From: Chloroflexota bacterium
GTDB taxonomy: Bacteria; Chloroflexota; Anaerolineae; J102
NCBI GenBank assembly: GCA_003353825.1
Contig: PIVW01000077.1
Location: 1 to 16,459, forward strand
Direction of reading: 5' to 3'
DNA: 16,459 nt
The position numbers and the translations under genes were made by a program. Numbering within the stretch: position 1 is the stretch's first letter; each line of letters opens with the position of its first letter. A model generated the notes under the pieces. The model searched no databases, was not told the origin of the DNA, and worked only from the letters and a program-made list of their open reading frames with translations. Positions 6,954-14,271 of this stretch are shown here, in pieces.

Positions 6954-7919
6954 CTACATCTGTCCCCGATAGAATGCGAGAATATCTTGATCCGTAAGGA
7001 TGTGATCGTTCTTGCGACCCAAAAAATAGTAGCCGGAAGCTGCATCGAGTGCGCCTGGTTTCTTGGCGAGATAACGATCAAAGTATTTCAGCCAGAAAGA
7101 GGTGAAATGGGCGAAGGCATCTACAAGCCGTATTGCTATGCGAGAGTGCACGAAACTTAGTAAAAAATAGCGGTAAGACCAGGCCAGAGCCATGCCCGGC
7201 CCACAGATTACACCACTGTCGATTTCATCAAAACGGCGGAACAAGCGGCGGTGCCCGATATGCGTAAAGCGTGTGAAATCATAACGTCCGCCGTGAACCT
7301 GTTGCATAAAAGGTGTCTCAGCATAGACGATTCCCTGTGGAGATAACACGCGGTAGATCTCCTCGGCACAACGATAGGGGTCGACGACATGTTCGAGTAC
7401 CGCTTGAGCGATGACGCCATCAAAGGTGCCATCCAGGAAAGGAAGGTCATGGGCATCGCAGATCATGTTCGTACGCGGCCCTAGGGAAATATCCGTTTCC
7501 ATAAAATGGATGGGTGAGCGGTAGACACCCTCCATGCCTTGCCCTACGATGCCACCACCAATAACCAGAACATTTGGCCGCTCACGTTTTTGGAACACGA
7601 GTTCTGTGAAGCTATGATAGTGCAAATCTGAATCGATGTTGGCACTAATGCTAGGAAGCAGCGCCTTGCGCAAAGTGCGCAAGACACTGTCTTGAGTGCT
7701 CAAAAAGGTATCTTGATGTTGTTCAAAATCCTGGATGCTGAAGAGACTATTCGCTTCGTTGATCAAGATAGGGATGCCATCGACAATGGGAAAACGTGTT
7801 GCACAGGCGGAGTTAGCACATAAAAAAAAATCGTCGGGCGGCTCCCCCAATGCCGTACCGCACACCGGACAGCAGATTGATTCCAGATAGGTTTTGTCGA
7901 TTCTGAGATCGGCCATCAT
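6954..7919 (-). CDS. SAM-dependent methyltransferase with N-terminal Trm112-like zinc ribbon
   Basis: Starting at the ATG at 7919 (321 aa), it overlaps the Alg14-like stop codon as ATGA, a translationally coupled arrangement. An in-frame start further upstream at 7973 lies deep inside the Alg14 gene and is unlikely. Residues about 15-40 form a Trm112-like zinc ribbon: CCPVCG, then C34 and C39 before RFPIVDGIPIL, the typical ending of this small domain. The methyltransferase core follows: VLVIGGG at about 117-123 is a motif I variant without the usual acidic residue, then D143, CDAHDLPF near 155, QAVLEHV at 172-178 and LSPQG. Such two-part proteins are common in O-antigen and EPS clusters. The substrate is probably a sugar or lipid-linked saccharide; this is inference from position, since the gene sits between the two halves of a glycosyltransferase. 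Confidence 0.85.
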   Translation of the reverse strand: MMADLRIDKTYLESICCPVCGTALGEPPDDFFLCANSACATRFPIVDGIPILINEANSLFSIQDFEQHQDTFLSTQDSVLRTLRKALLPSISANIDSDLHYHSFTELVFQKRERPNVLVIGGGIVGQGMEGVYRSPIHFMETDISLGPRTNMICDAHDLPFLDGTFDGVIAQAVLEHVVDPYRCAEEIYRVLSPQGIVYAETPFMQQVHGGRYDFTRFTHIGHRRLFRRFDEIDSGVICGPGMALAWSYRYFLLSFVHSRIAIRLVDAFAHFTSFWLKYFDRYLAKKPGALDAASGYYFLGRKNDHILTDQDILAFYRGQM

Positions 7920-8413
7920 AGTAAACGACCGGCATAGCGTGCTTGTGGGTATTGTTTTAGATGATGCTCCCACTGCACATAGAAGCGATCTGCCAGACGA
8001 GTCTTGTAGATCAGACGCCCGGTAAAGGTCATGGTCTCCACCTTCGAAGCGGTCTCGATAAAAATGAGGGGTATCCGTTGCAAGCGCGCAGCAATGGCAA
8101 TGGGAATTTGTAGGCTGGGTCCAGCGCCGATGACAGCATCAGGATGTGCTTGCTGCAAGATGCGTCTGGCCTGTTTCAGTGCCGCCGGCATTTTGCGTAG
8201 CACAGCTGCTGAGTTTTCGGTTTGACCTTGTCGTTTTTCGCGCGGTTGCACGATTCGATAAACCGGGCCCGAAATTCGAATCTTATGTTCCGAGACCTCA
8301 TCATAATCGGCAACAACGTATTGATAGTCATACTCATCACCGAGCAGATCTACCAAGCGCAGCATCTGTTTGGTGTGGCCGCCAGCGCCGAGAACGATGA
8401 GAAGTCGGGTCAT
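7916..8413 (-). CDS. Alg14-like membrane-anchor subunit of a split glycosyltransferase
   Basis: A 165-aa protein matching the Alg14/PssD/EpsE family. It has LIVLGAGGHTKQMLRL near the N-terminus (the conserved GxGGH loop), VIGAGPSLQIPIAIAARL in the middle, IPLIFIETASKVETMTFTGRLIY, and a C-terminal ADRFYVQWEHHLKQYP block. Alg14-like proteins recruit the Alg13-like catalytic domain to the membrane and bind the polyprenyl-linked acceptor. The first residues form a hydrophobic strand rather than a clear transmembrane helix, so it may be peripheral. It begins at the ATG at 8413, 161 bp after the epimerase gene. I found no convincing promoter in that gap. Its stop codon overlaps the start of a methyltransferase gene, which separates it from the Alg13-like gene at 6493-6942. 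Confidence 0.88.
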   Translation of the reverse strand: MTRLLIVLGAGGHTKQMLRLVDLLGDEYDYQYVVADYDEVSEHKIRISGPVYRIVQPREKRQGQTENSAAVLRKMPAALKQARRILQQAHPDAVIGAGPSLQIPIAIAARLQRIPLIFIETASKVETMTFTGRLIYKTRLADRFYVQWEHHLKQYPQARYAGRLL

Positions 8414-8574
8414 GATTAGATATTGCGTTATCTACTTATCATCTCAATAATTAGGAGGTGGGACATGGCCTTGCGTCTGCCTGCTGGGTGACCGCAAAGG
8501 TTCGCCTCCACCTGTTGAGACCTGTCTACTTGAACCCTTCCGTGTACGCTAAAACAGACATACCTACAGATATC

Positions 8575-9534
8575 TTAGGCGTTGTCGGTGTACCAATCAA
8601 TGGTGGCTTGCAAACCTTCCTCTAGTGATGTCACAGGTCTGTATGCAACCAGTGCGCGTGCTCGCTCGATCCCGGCAACATGACGGCGGACGTCACCGGG
8701 ACGATCCGGCTTATAATAGATTGGCCCATCATACTGCATAGCAGTAGCGATACCTATCACGAGCCGATTAATAGACACTTCTTCGCCGCTGGCGATGTTG
8801 ACAACCATGCCATGTGCTGCGTCTGTAGTGGCGACACGTACCATGCCATCGACAACATCGGTTACATAACTGTAATCACGGGTCTGCTCGCCATCACCGT
8901 ATATGACAGGCGCTTGACCGGCCAAAACTCGCCGCACCACAATCGGAATGATACCGGCGTAGTTCTGATCATTCTGGCGGGGGCCGTAATTGTTGAAGGG
9001 GCGAACAATGGTGGCGTCGAGTGCAAAGGTGTGTTGGTAGCTCTGAACCAGAAGATCGGCAGCGGCTTTGGCAGCAGCATAAGGTGTACGGGCTAATAAG
9101 GGGTGGGCTTCATCCATCGGGGCATAGGCAGATGTGCCGTAAGCCTCTGAGCTGGAACAATGAATGAGCGTGCGATAGAGACCTCGCCGGCCCAATTCGC
9201 AGATGATGAGTGCCATATCGTAGATCTGGCGGGCACTCCACTTGGGTCGTTTCAATGATGCAGGCAAGGGAATGGTAGCCAGATCAAAGACGACTTCGAT
9301 ACTTTCCCGGCGCATGATATGACTCATCGCACGTGTACTGGCAGTGTCTTCTTCGTAGAATCGCAGGGCGGGATAAGCTTGATAGGCTGAGTCAAGATTC
9401 GACAGTTTGCCTAACCAGAGGTTGTCCACCACTACTAGATTGTCTGGCTGCTCCTGGATAAGGCGATCTAGCAGATGGCTGCCGATAAAACCGGCGCCAC
9501 CGGTCACCAGTACAGATCTACCTTGCAGTTCCAT
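8575..9534 (-). CDS. NAD-dependent sugar epimerase/dehydratase (extended SDR)
   Basis: A 319-aa extended short-chain dehydrogenase. The NAD-binding TGGAGFIGSH is at residues 11-20, VVVDNL closes strand 2, the Ser of HCSSSEAYG is at about 127-129, and the catalytic pair is Y152/K156 in YAAAK. Substrate-side motifs RPFNNYGPRQ (178-187), IYGDGEQTRDYSYVTDVV (211-228) and RPGDVRRHV are those of nucleotide-sugar epimerases, 4,6-dehydratases and UDP-glucuronate decarboxylases. I cannot choose between these activities. It acts in the cytosol to make a nucleotide-sugar donor. The ATG at 9534 overlaps the 3' end of the Gfo/Idh gene by 17 bp, so the two are almost certainly co-transcribed and may act in one pathway. 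Length and motifs are complete; nothing suggests damage. Confidence 0.9.
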   Translation of the reverse strand: MELQGRSVLVTGGAGFIGSHLLDRLIQEQPDNLVVVDNLWLGKLSNLDSAYQAYPALRFYEEDTASTRAMSHIMRRESIEVVFDLATIPLPASLKRPKWSARQIYDMALIICELGRRGLYRTLIHCSSSEAYGTSAYAPMDEAHPLLARTPYAAAKAAADLLVQSYQHTFALDATIVRPFNNYGPRQNDQNYAGIIPIVVRRVLAGQAPVIYGDGEQTRDYSYVTDVVDGMVRVATTDAAHGMVVNIASGEEVSINRLVIGIATAMQYDGPIYYKPDRPGDVRRHVAGIERARALVAYRPVTSLEEGLQATIDWYTDNA

Positions 9535-10576
9535 AACCTACCGAATCTTTCTGTAATGAGGGGATGGGGACATACGGCGGCAGGGAGATCACGCGTCTCT
9601 CGCTACTTGCCCGCAGAAGTTGTTCCGCAAGATACACAGCCCGCACGCCCTCTTCTCCATCGACCAGGCCATTGTAACCATTGAGTGCGGCATCGACGAA
9701 GGCCTCTAACTCGGCACGCAAGGGTTCGACGCGCTCGAGTTCGTACTTAGTAACGCTACCCTCGCTCACGCTGACTGTCGCCAGTCCCTCCCATCTATCT
9801 TGCGCCGACCGATTCTCATAGAACCACAACTCCTGGGTAAGGTAATTGATCAGGAACATCCCTCGTTCACCCAGAATTGAAAGCTGGCGGATCTTGGTAG
9901 GAGTCAACCAATTGATATCGAGCACACCGACGATGTCGTCGTCAAAACGCAGAATACCTGAAACCAGATCTTCATGCTCGTTCTGCAATGTTCGTTTCAC
10001 TTCCGCTGAAATGCTGCGAATCCCTGATCCGGTTAGATATTCCATGATGTTGAGTTCGTGAGTAGCCAGATCAAATACTACACCAACGTCTTGGATGCGG
10101 GGTGGAAATGGGCCGATACGCCGGGCATGTATCTGGTAAATGCGCCCCAGTTGGCCACTATCTAGCCGTTGTTTAAGCGCGATCACTGCAGGATTGTACC
10201 GTTCGATATGTCCGACCCCCAAGACCACATCATACTGTTCGGCGGCATCGATCATGGAGCGGCCACTGGCCACCGATTCAGCCAGAGGTTTCTCGACAAA
10301 GGTATGAATTCCGGCAGCCATGGTATCGTGAGCTGCCTGATTATGTAAATGAGTGGGTAGCGCAACGCTGACAACGTCAAGCTTTTCTTGCGCGATCATC
10401 TCACGATAATCGCTGTATGCGTTCGCTTTATAGGTGCGCGAAACGCGTTCACGCAGATGGGGATCGATATCGGCGATAGCAACCAGGGTCGTAGTGGGCA
10501 TACGTGCAAACACACGTGCATGGTTTGCACCCATAGATCCCACACCGATCACGGCGGCACGCAACGAATTGGGCAT
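9518..10576 (-). CDS. Gfo/Idh/MocA-family NAD(P)-dependent sugar dehydrogenase (UDP-sugar 3-dehydrogenase-like)
   Basis: Using the ATG at 10576 (GAGG about 6 nt upstream) gives 352 aa, the usual family length. An in-frame GTG at 10690 would add 38 residues that do not look like the family and has no ribosome binding site. GVGSMG at 11-16 is the dinucleotide-binding loop, EKPLA at 95-99 is the family signature, and GHIERYNPAV (122-131) and DVGVVFDLATHELNIMEYL (163-181, with candidate catalytic D169/H173) define the C-terminal domain. This subset resembles WbpB-like and archaeal UDP-GlcNAc 3-dehydrogenases, which act before amination and N-acylation at C3. Its upstream neighbour is a hexapeptide acyltransferase of the kind used in that route, but no aminotransferase is present in the window. 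The specific substrate is therefore inference; the family is secure. Confidence 0.88.
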   Translation of the reverse strand: MPNSLRAAVIGVGSMGANHARVFARMPTTTLVAIADIDPHLRERVSRTYKANAYSDYREMIAQEKLDVVSVALPTHLHNQAAHDTMAAGIHTFVEKPLAESVASGRSMIDAAEQYDVVLGVGHIERYNPAVIALKQRLDSGQLGRIYQIHARRIGPFPPRIQDVGVVFDLATHELNIMEYLTGSGIRSISAEVKRTLQNEHEDLVSGILRFDDDIVGVLDINWLTPTKIRQLSILGERGMFLINYLTQELWFYENRSAQDRWEGLATVSVSEGSVTKYELERVEPLRAELEAFVDAALNGYNGLVDGEEGVRAVYLAEQLLRASSERRVISLPPYVPIPSLQKDSVGYGTAR

Positions 10577-10947
10577 AAGACGCCTCGAATGCGGAGAGAT
10601 ACGTGACGAGAATTGTATCCGTGACCAGAACTCGGCCGTATCGACATCAGTCGCCATAGCCAGCGTTGTAACGTCCGTAGACAGGGACACGAATTCGTAT
10701 TTTGCCTGTTTTTATGTCACCGGTCAACTATGTCAGACCTGATGATCCTGCAGCCGATGTTCAGCGACGACATGCAGACAGGCTGAAGCACGACGATTGG
10801 TTCATTACAGAGTCACTGCTAATCTAGCATATGCAGATGAAAACCTCGTGAATACCCAGGCTCAGAAGCATGACAAAGTTGCAAACTATCAGGTCACACC
10901 ACATGTATGTGTGCCGGTTGGGCGACAAACATTGTCACGGTCCATAC
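10577..10947. other. 371-bp intergenic spacer with a candidate promoter
   Basis: It lies between the acyltransferase stop and the Gfo/Idh start. It contains a promoter-like pair at 10699-10727 on the minus strand and the Gfo/Idh ribosome binding site. Frames on either strand here are short and carry no recognisable domain. No terminator with a T-run was found. Confidence 0.65.
10699..10727 (-). promoter_or_regulatory. Candidate sigma-70-type promoter upstream of the Gfo/Idh-epimerase genes
   Basis: On the minus strand TTGACC (10727-10722, five of six -35 bases) is followed after exactly 17 bp by CAAAAT (10704-10699, four of six -10 bases). Transcription would start near 10692 and leave a leader of about 115 nt before the ATG at 10576. 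The long gap here makes an internal promoter plausible. Confidence 0.4.
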
Positions 10948-11568
10948 CTAAGCCGCTCCGAAATTGGGGATATTTGGTTGGCAGAGTTCATCAGGTAGAG
11001 GGTAGATGCGCGCCGGAACACCCTTGGCAAGACTCCAGGCAGGGACATCGCCGACAACAACACTGCCCGCCGCTACCACAGCGCCTTCTGCGATGGCCAC
11101 TCCGGGCAAGAGTGTAGCGTTCGCACCGATTGTGACATGATCTGCGAGGGTGGGGCCCAACGGCTGGTAAGATTCACGTTGGCGTAAGGGGTATTTATCG
11201 TTGGTCAACACCGCGCAGGGCCCTATAAAGACGTAGCTGCCAATGCTGGTATGGGTGGGGATATAGACTCTGCTCTGAATGCTGACGTAATCTCCGACAC
11301 TGACGTGACCATCGATCACGGATCCGGTCCCCACCAGTACAAAATCCCCAAACCTACTATGTTCACGTATCAAGACATGGTGGCCGCTGCGAAAACCATG
11401 GCCGATCGTGACATCACCATAAATGATGGTGTGTGTACGTACAGTGCAATCGTTACCCAGGCGCGCGGGTTGGCAGTTCTCTGTATAGTTAAACCCCACA
11501 AAAGCAAAGGGTTGAATAATGCAGTTATCGCCGGTCTCTACGTGGTCGGTGTCTGAGAATGATGACAT
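10948..11568 (-). CDS. Left-handed beta-helix (hexapeptide repeat) sugar acyltransferase, WbpD/QdtC-like
   Basis: From the ATG at 11568 (206 aa; AAGGA about 6 nt upstream) the protein is built almost wholly of hexapeptide repeats with small residues, e.g. VETGDNCIIQPFAFVG, VSVGDYVSIQSRVYIP, VTIGANATLLPGVAIAEGAVV, ending in LAKGVPARIY, the standard tail. GHHVLIREHSRFGD carries candidate catalytic His residues, and FIGPCAVLTNDKYPLR (TNDKYP at about 122-127) is typical of the trimeric 3-N-acyltransferases WbpD and QdtC. Likely reaction: acyl transfer from acyl-CoA to an amino nucleotide sugar in the cytosol. Two further in-frame starts exist: an ATG at 11586 without a ribosome binding site, and a TTG at 11694 overlapping the preceding stop as TTGA. 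The TTG would read through a heptamer array. It follows the GT4 gene by 122 bp in the preferred reading and lies upstream of a matching dehydrogenase. Confidence 0.88.
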   Translation of the reverse strand: MSSFSDTDHVETGDNCIIQPFAFVGFNYTENCQPARLGNDCTVRTHTIIYGDVTIGHGFRSGHHVLIREHSRFGDFVLVGTGSVIDGHVSVGDYVSIQSRVYIPTHTSIGSYVFIGPCAVLTNDKYPLRQRESYQPLGPTLADHVTIGANATLLPGVAIAEGAVVAAGSVVVGDVPAWSLAKGVPARIYPLPDELCQPNIPNFGAA

Positions 11569-11593
11569 GGTTTTCCTTGGGAGCATTATGGAC

Positions 11594-11635
11594 GTGGTGC
11601 GTGGTGCGTGGTGTGTGGTGTGTGGTGCGTAGTTG
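11594..11635 (-). repeat. Heptamer tandem array (5 units plus one degenerate)
   Basis: Plus-strand units are gtggtgc, gtggtgc, gtggtgt, gtggtgt, gtggtgc (11594-11628), then degenerate gtagttg. In the sense of the genes the unit is GCACCAC/ACACCAC. The array ends 25 nt upstream of the acyltransferase ATG. It shares its unit with the array at 14173-14200. Confidence 0.9.
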
Positions 11636-11690
11636 GGCTTTGGTCGCCGGTCGTGCATAGAGCCTATCGAATCATGCCAGGCAAACGCGC

Positions 11691-12764
11691 TCAATCGGAA
11701 CCAGCGGCATGATATGCACGTGCTAATTGTGGCGCTACCTCTTGCCAGGAGTAGCGATGGGCGTTATTGTGTGCCGCCACCGACAGCCGCTGCGCCAATG
11801 CGGAGTTCTCAAGTAGAGCAATAATTGCATCCGCCAGGCCGTGGACGTCAGCCACAGGCGAGAGCAATCCATTCTCTTCATGGGTTACCAGATCAGAAAT
11901 GGCGCCGGCATCAGTCGAGACAATGGGCAGGCCACTGGCGCCGGCTTCGATAAGGGTGAGTGGCAGGTTATCGATGGCAGATGTATTCAAAAAGATGTCG
12001 GCCGCATTGTAGGTATCGGCAATGGTACCAGGCGCGAGATGCCCTAAAAAGGTCACACCTGACAAATGTTGATCTTCAGTCTGCGCCTGCAACTCATCAG
12101 CTAACGATCCTCCGCCTGCCATGGTCAGTGTTGCCGCGGGGTATACTTGCTGCACGAGCGTCAGCACGGCCAGAGCATCAGCGGGGCGGTAGCGGGATTC
12201 GAGTTGTCGCAACCACAAGATGTTGGGTTCGAGGGCTGCGCGCTCACGGTAAATGAAGCCCTCGACCGCCACGATGTTGGGAACCACCTCCACGGCCAGC
12301 CCATAGCCACCAAAAATATGGGCCTGTGTTGCAGTGAGCGCTAGAACGGCATCGTAGCGTTTGAGAACCGGTGTAGCCAGCCAGGCCCAGCGCTGCATAA
12401 AGTCTGCCGCCGCACCACCATGATAGGTGAGCACCAATCGTTTTTGCCATCGTCTGGCCACAAGCCCAACGACGGCAGGCATAAACCCCCACCAGGATGC
12501 AGCATGCACATGCATCACCTGCCACTGCCTGCGCGTTCGCTGTAGCACTCGCAACACCTGCGGGATCTGAGCGAAAGGCAAGAGGAGTCGCCCCCCTTTG
12601 CCGCGTCGGCGCAGCATAGGGATATCTGAATTAATGCGCGTTACCTGCGCGCCTGCGGATACCAACTCGCGTGCGAGGCTCTCGCATTGTACCGACACCC
12701 CCCCGGGCCTGGGGGGGAAGGGTCCAACTATGGCAATCCCCTGGTTGTCAAAGGGGCCGTTCAC
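11691..12764 (-). CDS. GT4-family (GT-B fold) glycosyltransferase
   Basis: A 357-aa retaining-type glycosyltransferase. The N-terminal domain opens with IAIVGPFPPRPGGVSVQ (10-26), the glycine-rich acceptor-side loop of GT4 enzymes. HVHAAS (86-91) and LTYHGG (112-117) follow. The C-terminal donor domain has ILWLRQLESRYRP (182-194, with the conserved basic residue), AGGGSL, VTFLGHLAPGTI and IDNLPLTLIEAGASGLPIV. In that last block the usual E-X7-E is D265-X7-E273, a common conservative variant. It would add one sugar to the lipid-linked repeat unit; donor and linkage are unknown. The start is a GTG at 12764 overlapping the previous stop as GTGA, so translation is coupled to the PaaK-like gene. 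Seven C and seven G in a row, 47-66 nt into the gene, can form a tight hairpin. The heptamer array lies just downstream. Confidence 0.9.
   Translation of the reverse strand: MNGPFDNQGIAIVGPFPPRPGGVSVQCESLARELVSAGAQVTRINSDIPMLRRRGKGGRLLLPFAQIPQVLRVLQRTRRQWQVMHVHAASWWGFMPAVVGLVARRWQKRLVLTYHGGAAADFMQRWAWLATPVLKRYDAVLALTATQAHIFGGYGLAVEVVPNIVAVEGFIYRERAALEPNILWLRQLESRYRPADALAVLTLVQQVYPAATLTMAGGGSLADELQAQTEDQHLSGVTFLGHLAPGTIADTYNAADIFLNTSAIDNLPLTLIEAGASGLPIVSTDAGAISDLVTHEENGLLSPVADVHGLADAIIALLENSALAQRLSVAAHNNAHRYSWQEVAPQLARAYHAAGSD
12698..12717. repeat. C7-N6-G7 homopolymer pair / GC hairpin inside the GT4 gene
   Basis: Plus strand 12698-12704 is seven C, 12705-12710 is gggcct, and 12711-12717 is seven G. 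In the mRNA this is a 7-bp all-GC stem with a 6-nt loop, starting about 47 nt after the start codon. It encodes the FPPRPGG part of the substrate loop. Both tracts are slippage-prone. Confidence 0.8.
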
Positions 12765-14161
12765 GCTGGCCCGACCAGTTTATTGACCCCCAGCGTGTTG
12801 CCAGTTCCCTGAATCACCTCTGAGATAAAGAAGCGTCGTTTGCCCGATGGGGTGGTGGGGATTTCATCCACAAATTCGAGAACAAAACGATTATTCGAGC
12901 CAAGATAGCTCTCAAATCGCTCGACAATGGCCTGGTGATCCGCTTCGTTAAAACTGTCATCCACCACTAATTTGATGAGGATGAAATCAACTTCTTTCTG
13001 GATGACCTGGAAAGCCTTGACCGCATTGATATGCTCGAAGAATCCGGAGAACTGATGGACGGTCAACCAATGGCCGTCAGGTGTGACGAACATATCGGTG
13101 AGTCGCCCCTCCAAGTGTCCAAGGCGAGGCAGCCCGCGGCCACACCGGCATGGAACATCTGTTAGGGAGGCCACATCTTTGATATTGTAACGGATAAAGG
13201 GTACGGCCGTTGCCTCCAGGTTGGTGAGAACCACTTCTCCAAGTTCACCTTGCGGCACACGTTGGCCATGCCTGACAATTTCGACCAAGAGGGTCTCGGC
13301 ATTGATGTGCATGCCATCATGATAGTGGCATTCGGCCGCGATTTGCATACCATCGCCACCGTATTCGTTGAAGACCTCAGCGGGGGAAAAGGCTTCGGCA
13401 ATGGTCGCACGCATGTTATCGGTCAGTGTTTCTCCGGTCGTCAGTATCGAGGGTACATACACATTCAGGTTTTTATCCAGCATACGACGAGCCAGGTAGT
13501 ACACCGTAGATGCATATGAGCGTAGCATCACCGGCTTTGCCGCCTCAATCTGGCGCACATAAGCTTCCAAGATGTCATCTGTCATGGATTCTGCCGAGAG
13601 CCAGACATGTCGCAGCATAGTCCATTCCAGCTTTTCAGCCAGGGGCCAGCCCATGAATCCACGGTTCGGGGTGAGACGGAAGGTAGCATAGGGTTTGCCA
13701 AAATCGAAACCTACCATCTCCCACCAACGGAAGAGACCCGCCCACTTTTTTGCCTTCTGCGCACGAGTAGTCCAATAATGAAGGCGCTCTCCAGTAGAAC
13801 CACTTGATGCAGCATGGATCAACCTGGACTGAGGGATGGACTGATCACGTATGCGGTCCGGATAGTTATTTGTAAGAACATATTTATCGACAATGGGTAA
13901 TTTGACAAGATCGTCCGTCGTTTGGAAATCATCCGGCGTCAGACCCCTTTCCTTCATCACATCCTGATAGAATGGTACGAACTCATAAACGTGGGCAATG
14001 AGCTTGCGCAGTTTGTGGTTTTGTAACTCACGCAATTGCTCAGGCGTCCACCATTGTGATTTCTCTATAGCGCGCAAATAGGGCATCACCTCGCCATAAC
14101 CTACCATCCGCGAACCAACGGGCAGGGCAATGTCTCTGAGAAAATGTGTATACATATCCAT
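12761..14161 (-). CDS. PaaK/CapK-like adenylate-forming enzyme (phenylacetate-CoA ligase family)
   Basis: A 466-aa member of the ANL superfamily, PaaK/CapK branch. The ATP-binding loop is AASSGSTGE (117-125). TTGET is at 241-245, NEYGGDG at 265-271, RYNIKD with the ribose-binding Asp at 324-329, LGHLEGRLTDMF at 347-358, and the catalytic lysine of the mobile C-terminal domain is in TPSGK (K440). Cys278, Cys338 and Cys340 lie where this branch often binds zinc. All catalytic parts are present, so it should activate a carboxylic acid as an acyl-AMP and pass it to CoA or another acceptor. CapK-like members recur in capsule and EPS loci without an agreed role; supplying an acyl or aryl group to decorate the polymer is inference. 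The start is the ATG at 14161 with no clear ribosome binding site. A heptamer array lies 11 nt upstream, and the stop overlaps the GT4 start. Confidence 0.88.
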   Translation of the reverse strand: MDMYTHFLRDIALPVGSRMVGYGEVMPYLRAIEKSQWWTPEQLRELQNHKLRKLIAHVYEFVPFYQDVMKERGLTPDDFQTTDDLVKLPIVDKYVLTNNYPDRIRDQSIPQSRLIHAASSGSTGERLHYWTTRAQKAKKWAGLFRWWEMVGFDFGKPYATFRLTPNRGFMGWPLAEKLEWTMLRHVWLSAESMTDDILEAYVRQIEAAKPVMLRSYASTVYYLARRMLDKNLNVYVPSILTTGETLTDNMRATIAEAFSPAEVFNEYGGDGMQIAAECHYHDGMHINAETLLVEIVRHGQRVPQGELGEVVLTNLEATAVPFIRYNIKDVASLTDVPCRCGRGLPRLGHLEGRLTDMFVTPDGHWLTVHQFSGFFEHINAVKAFQVIQKEVDFILIKLVVDDSFNEADHQAIVERFESYLGSNNRFVLEFVDEIPTTPSGKRRFFISEVIQGTGNTLGVNKLVGPA

Positions 14162-14172
14162 AAAAATCAGAC

Positions 14173-14200
14173 GTGTTGCGTATTGCGTATTGCGTGGTGC
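14173..14200 (-). repeat. Heptamer tandem array (4 units)
   Basis: Plus-strand units are gtgttgc, gtattgc, gtattgc, gtggtgc. In the sense of the genes the unit is GCAATAC/GCAACAC/GCACCAC. It is the same family as the array at 11594-11635, and it occupies the leader just 11 nt upstream of the PaaK-like ATG, where a ribosome binding site would be expected. Confidence 0.88.
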
Positions 14201-14271
14201 GTGTGCTAACGAATCACGCCTTTTTAGTAGGAACCACGCAAATTTCGAAAGAGCCGTACCTTTTTATGAAA

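Noticed and set aside
7920..7973. Upstream start for the zinc-ribbon methyltransferase
   Set aside because: The extra 18 residues are the Alg14-like gene read in another frame; the ATGA overlap at 7919 is the standard coupled start.
8451..8491. Plus-strand AGGAGGTGGGAC then ATG with an 8-codon frame (MALRLPAG), like a leader peptide
   Set aside because: There is no plus-strand gene downstream, no attenuator-like structure, and no codon bias towards one amino acid; probably chance in a gap between minus-strand genes.
8414..8574. Possible promoter or terminator between the epimerase and Alg14-like genes
   Set aside because: No paired -35/-10 boxes and no stem with a T-run; only a weak 6-bp inverted repeat (aggtgg/ccacct) about 50 nt apart.
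11594..14200. Heptamer arrays considered as CRISPR remnants
   Set aside because: The units are 7 bp, directly abutting, without spacers, and no cas genes are present.
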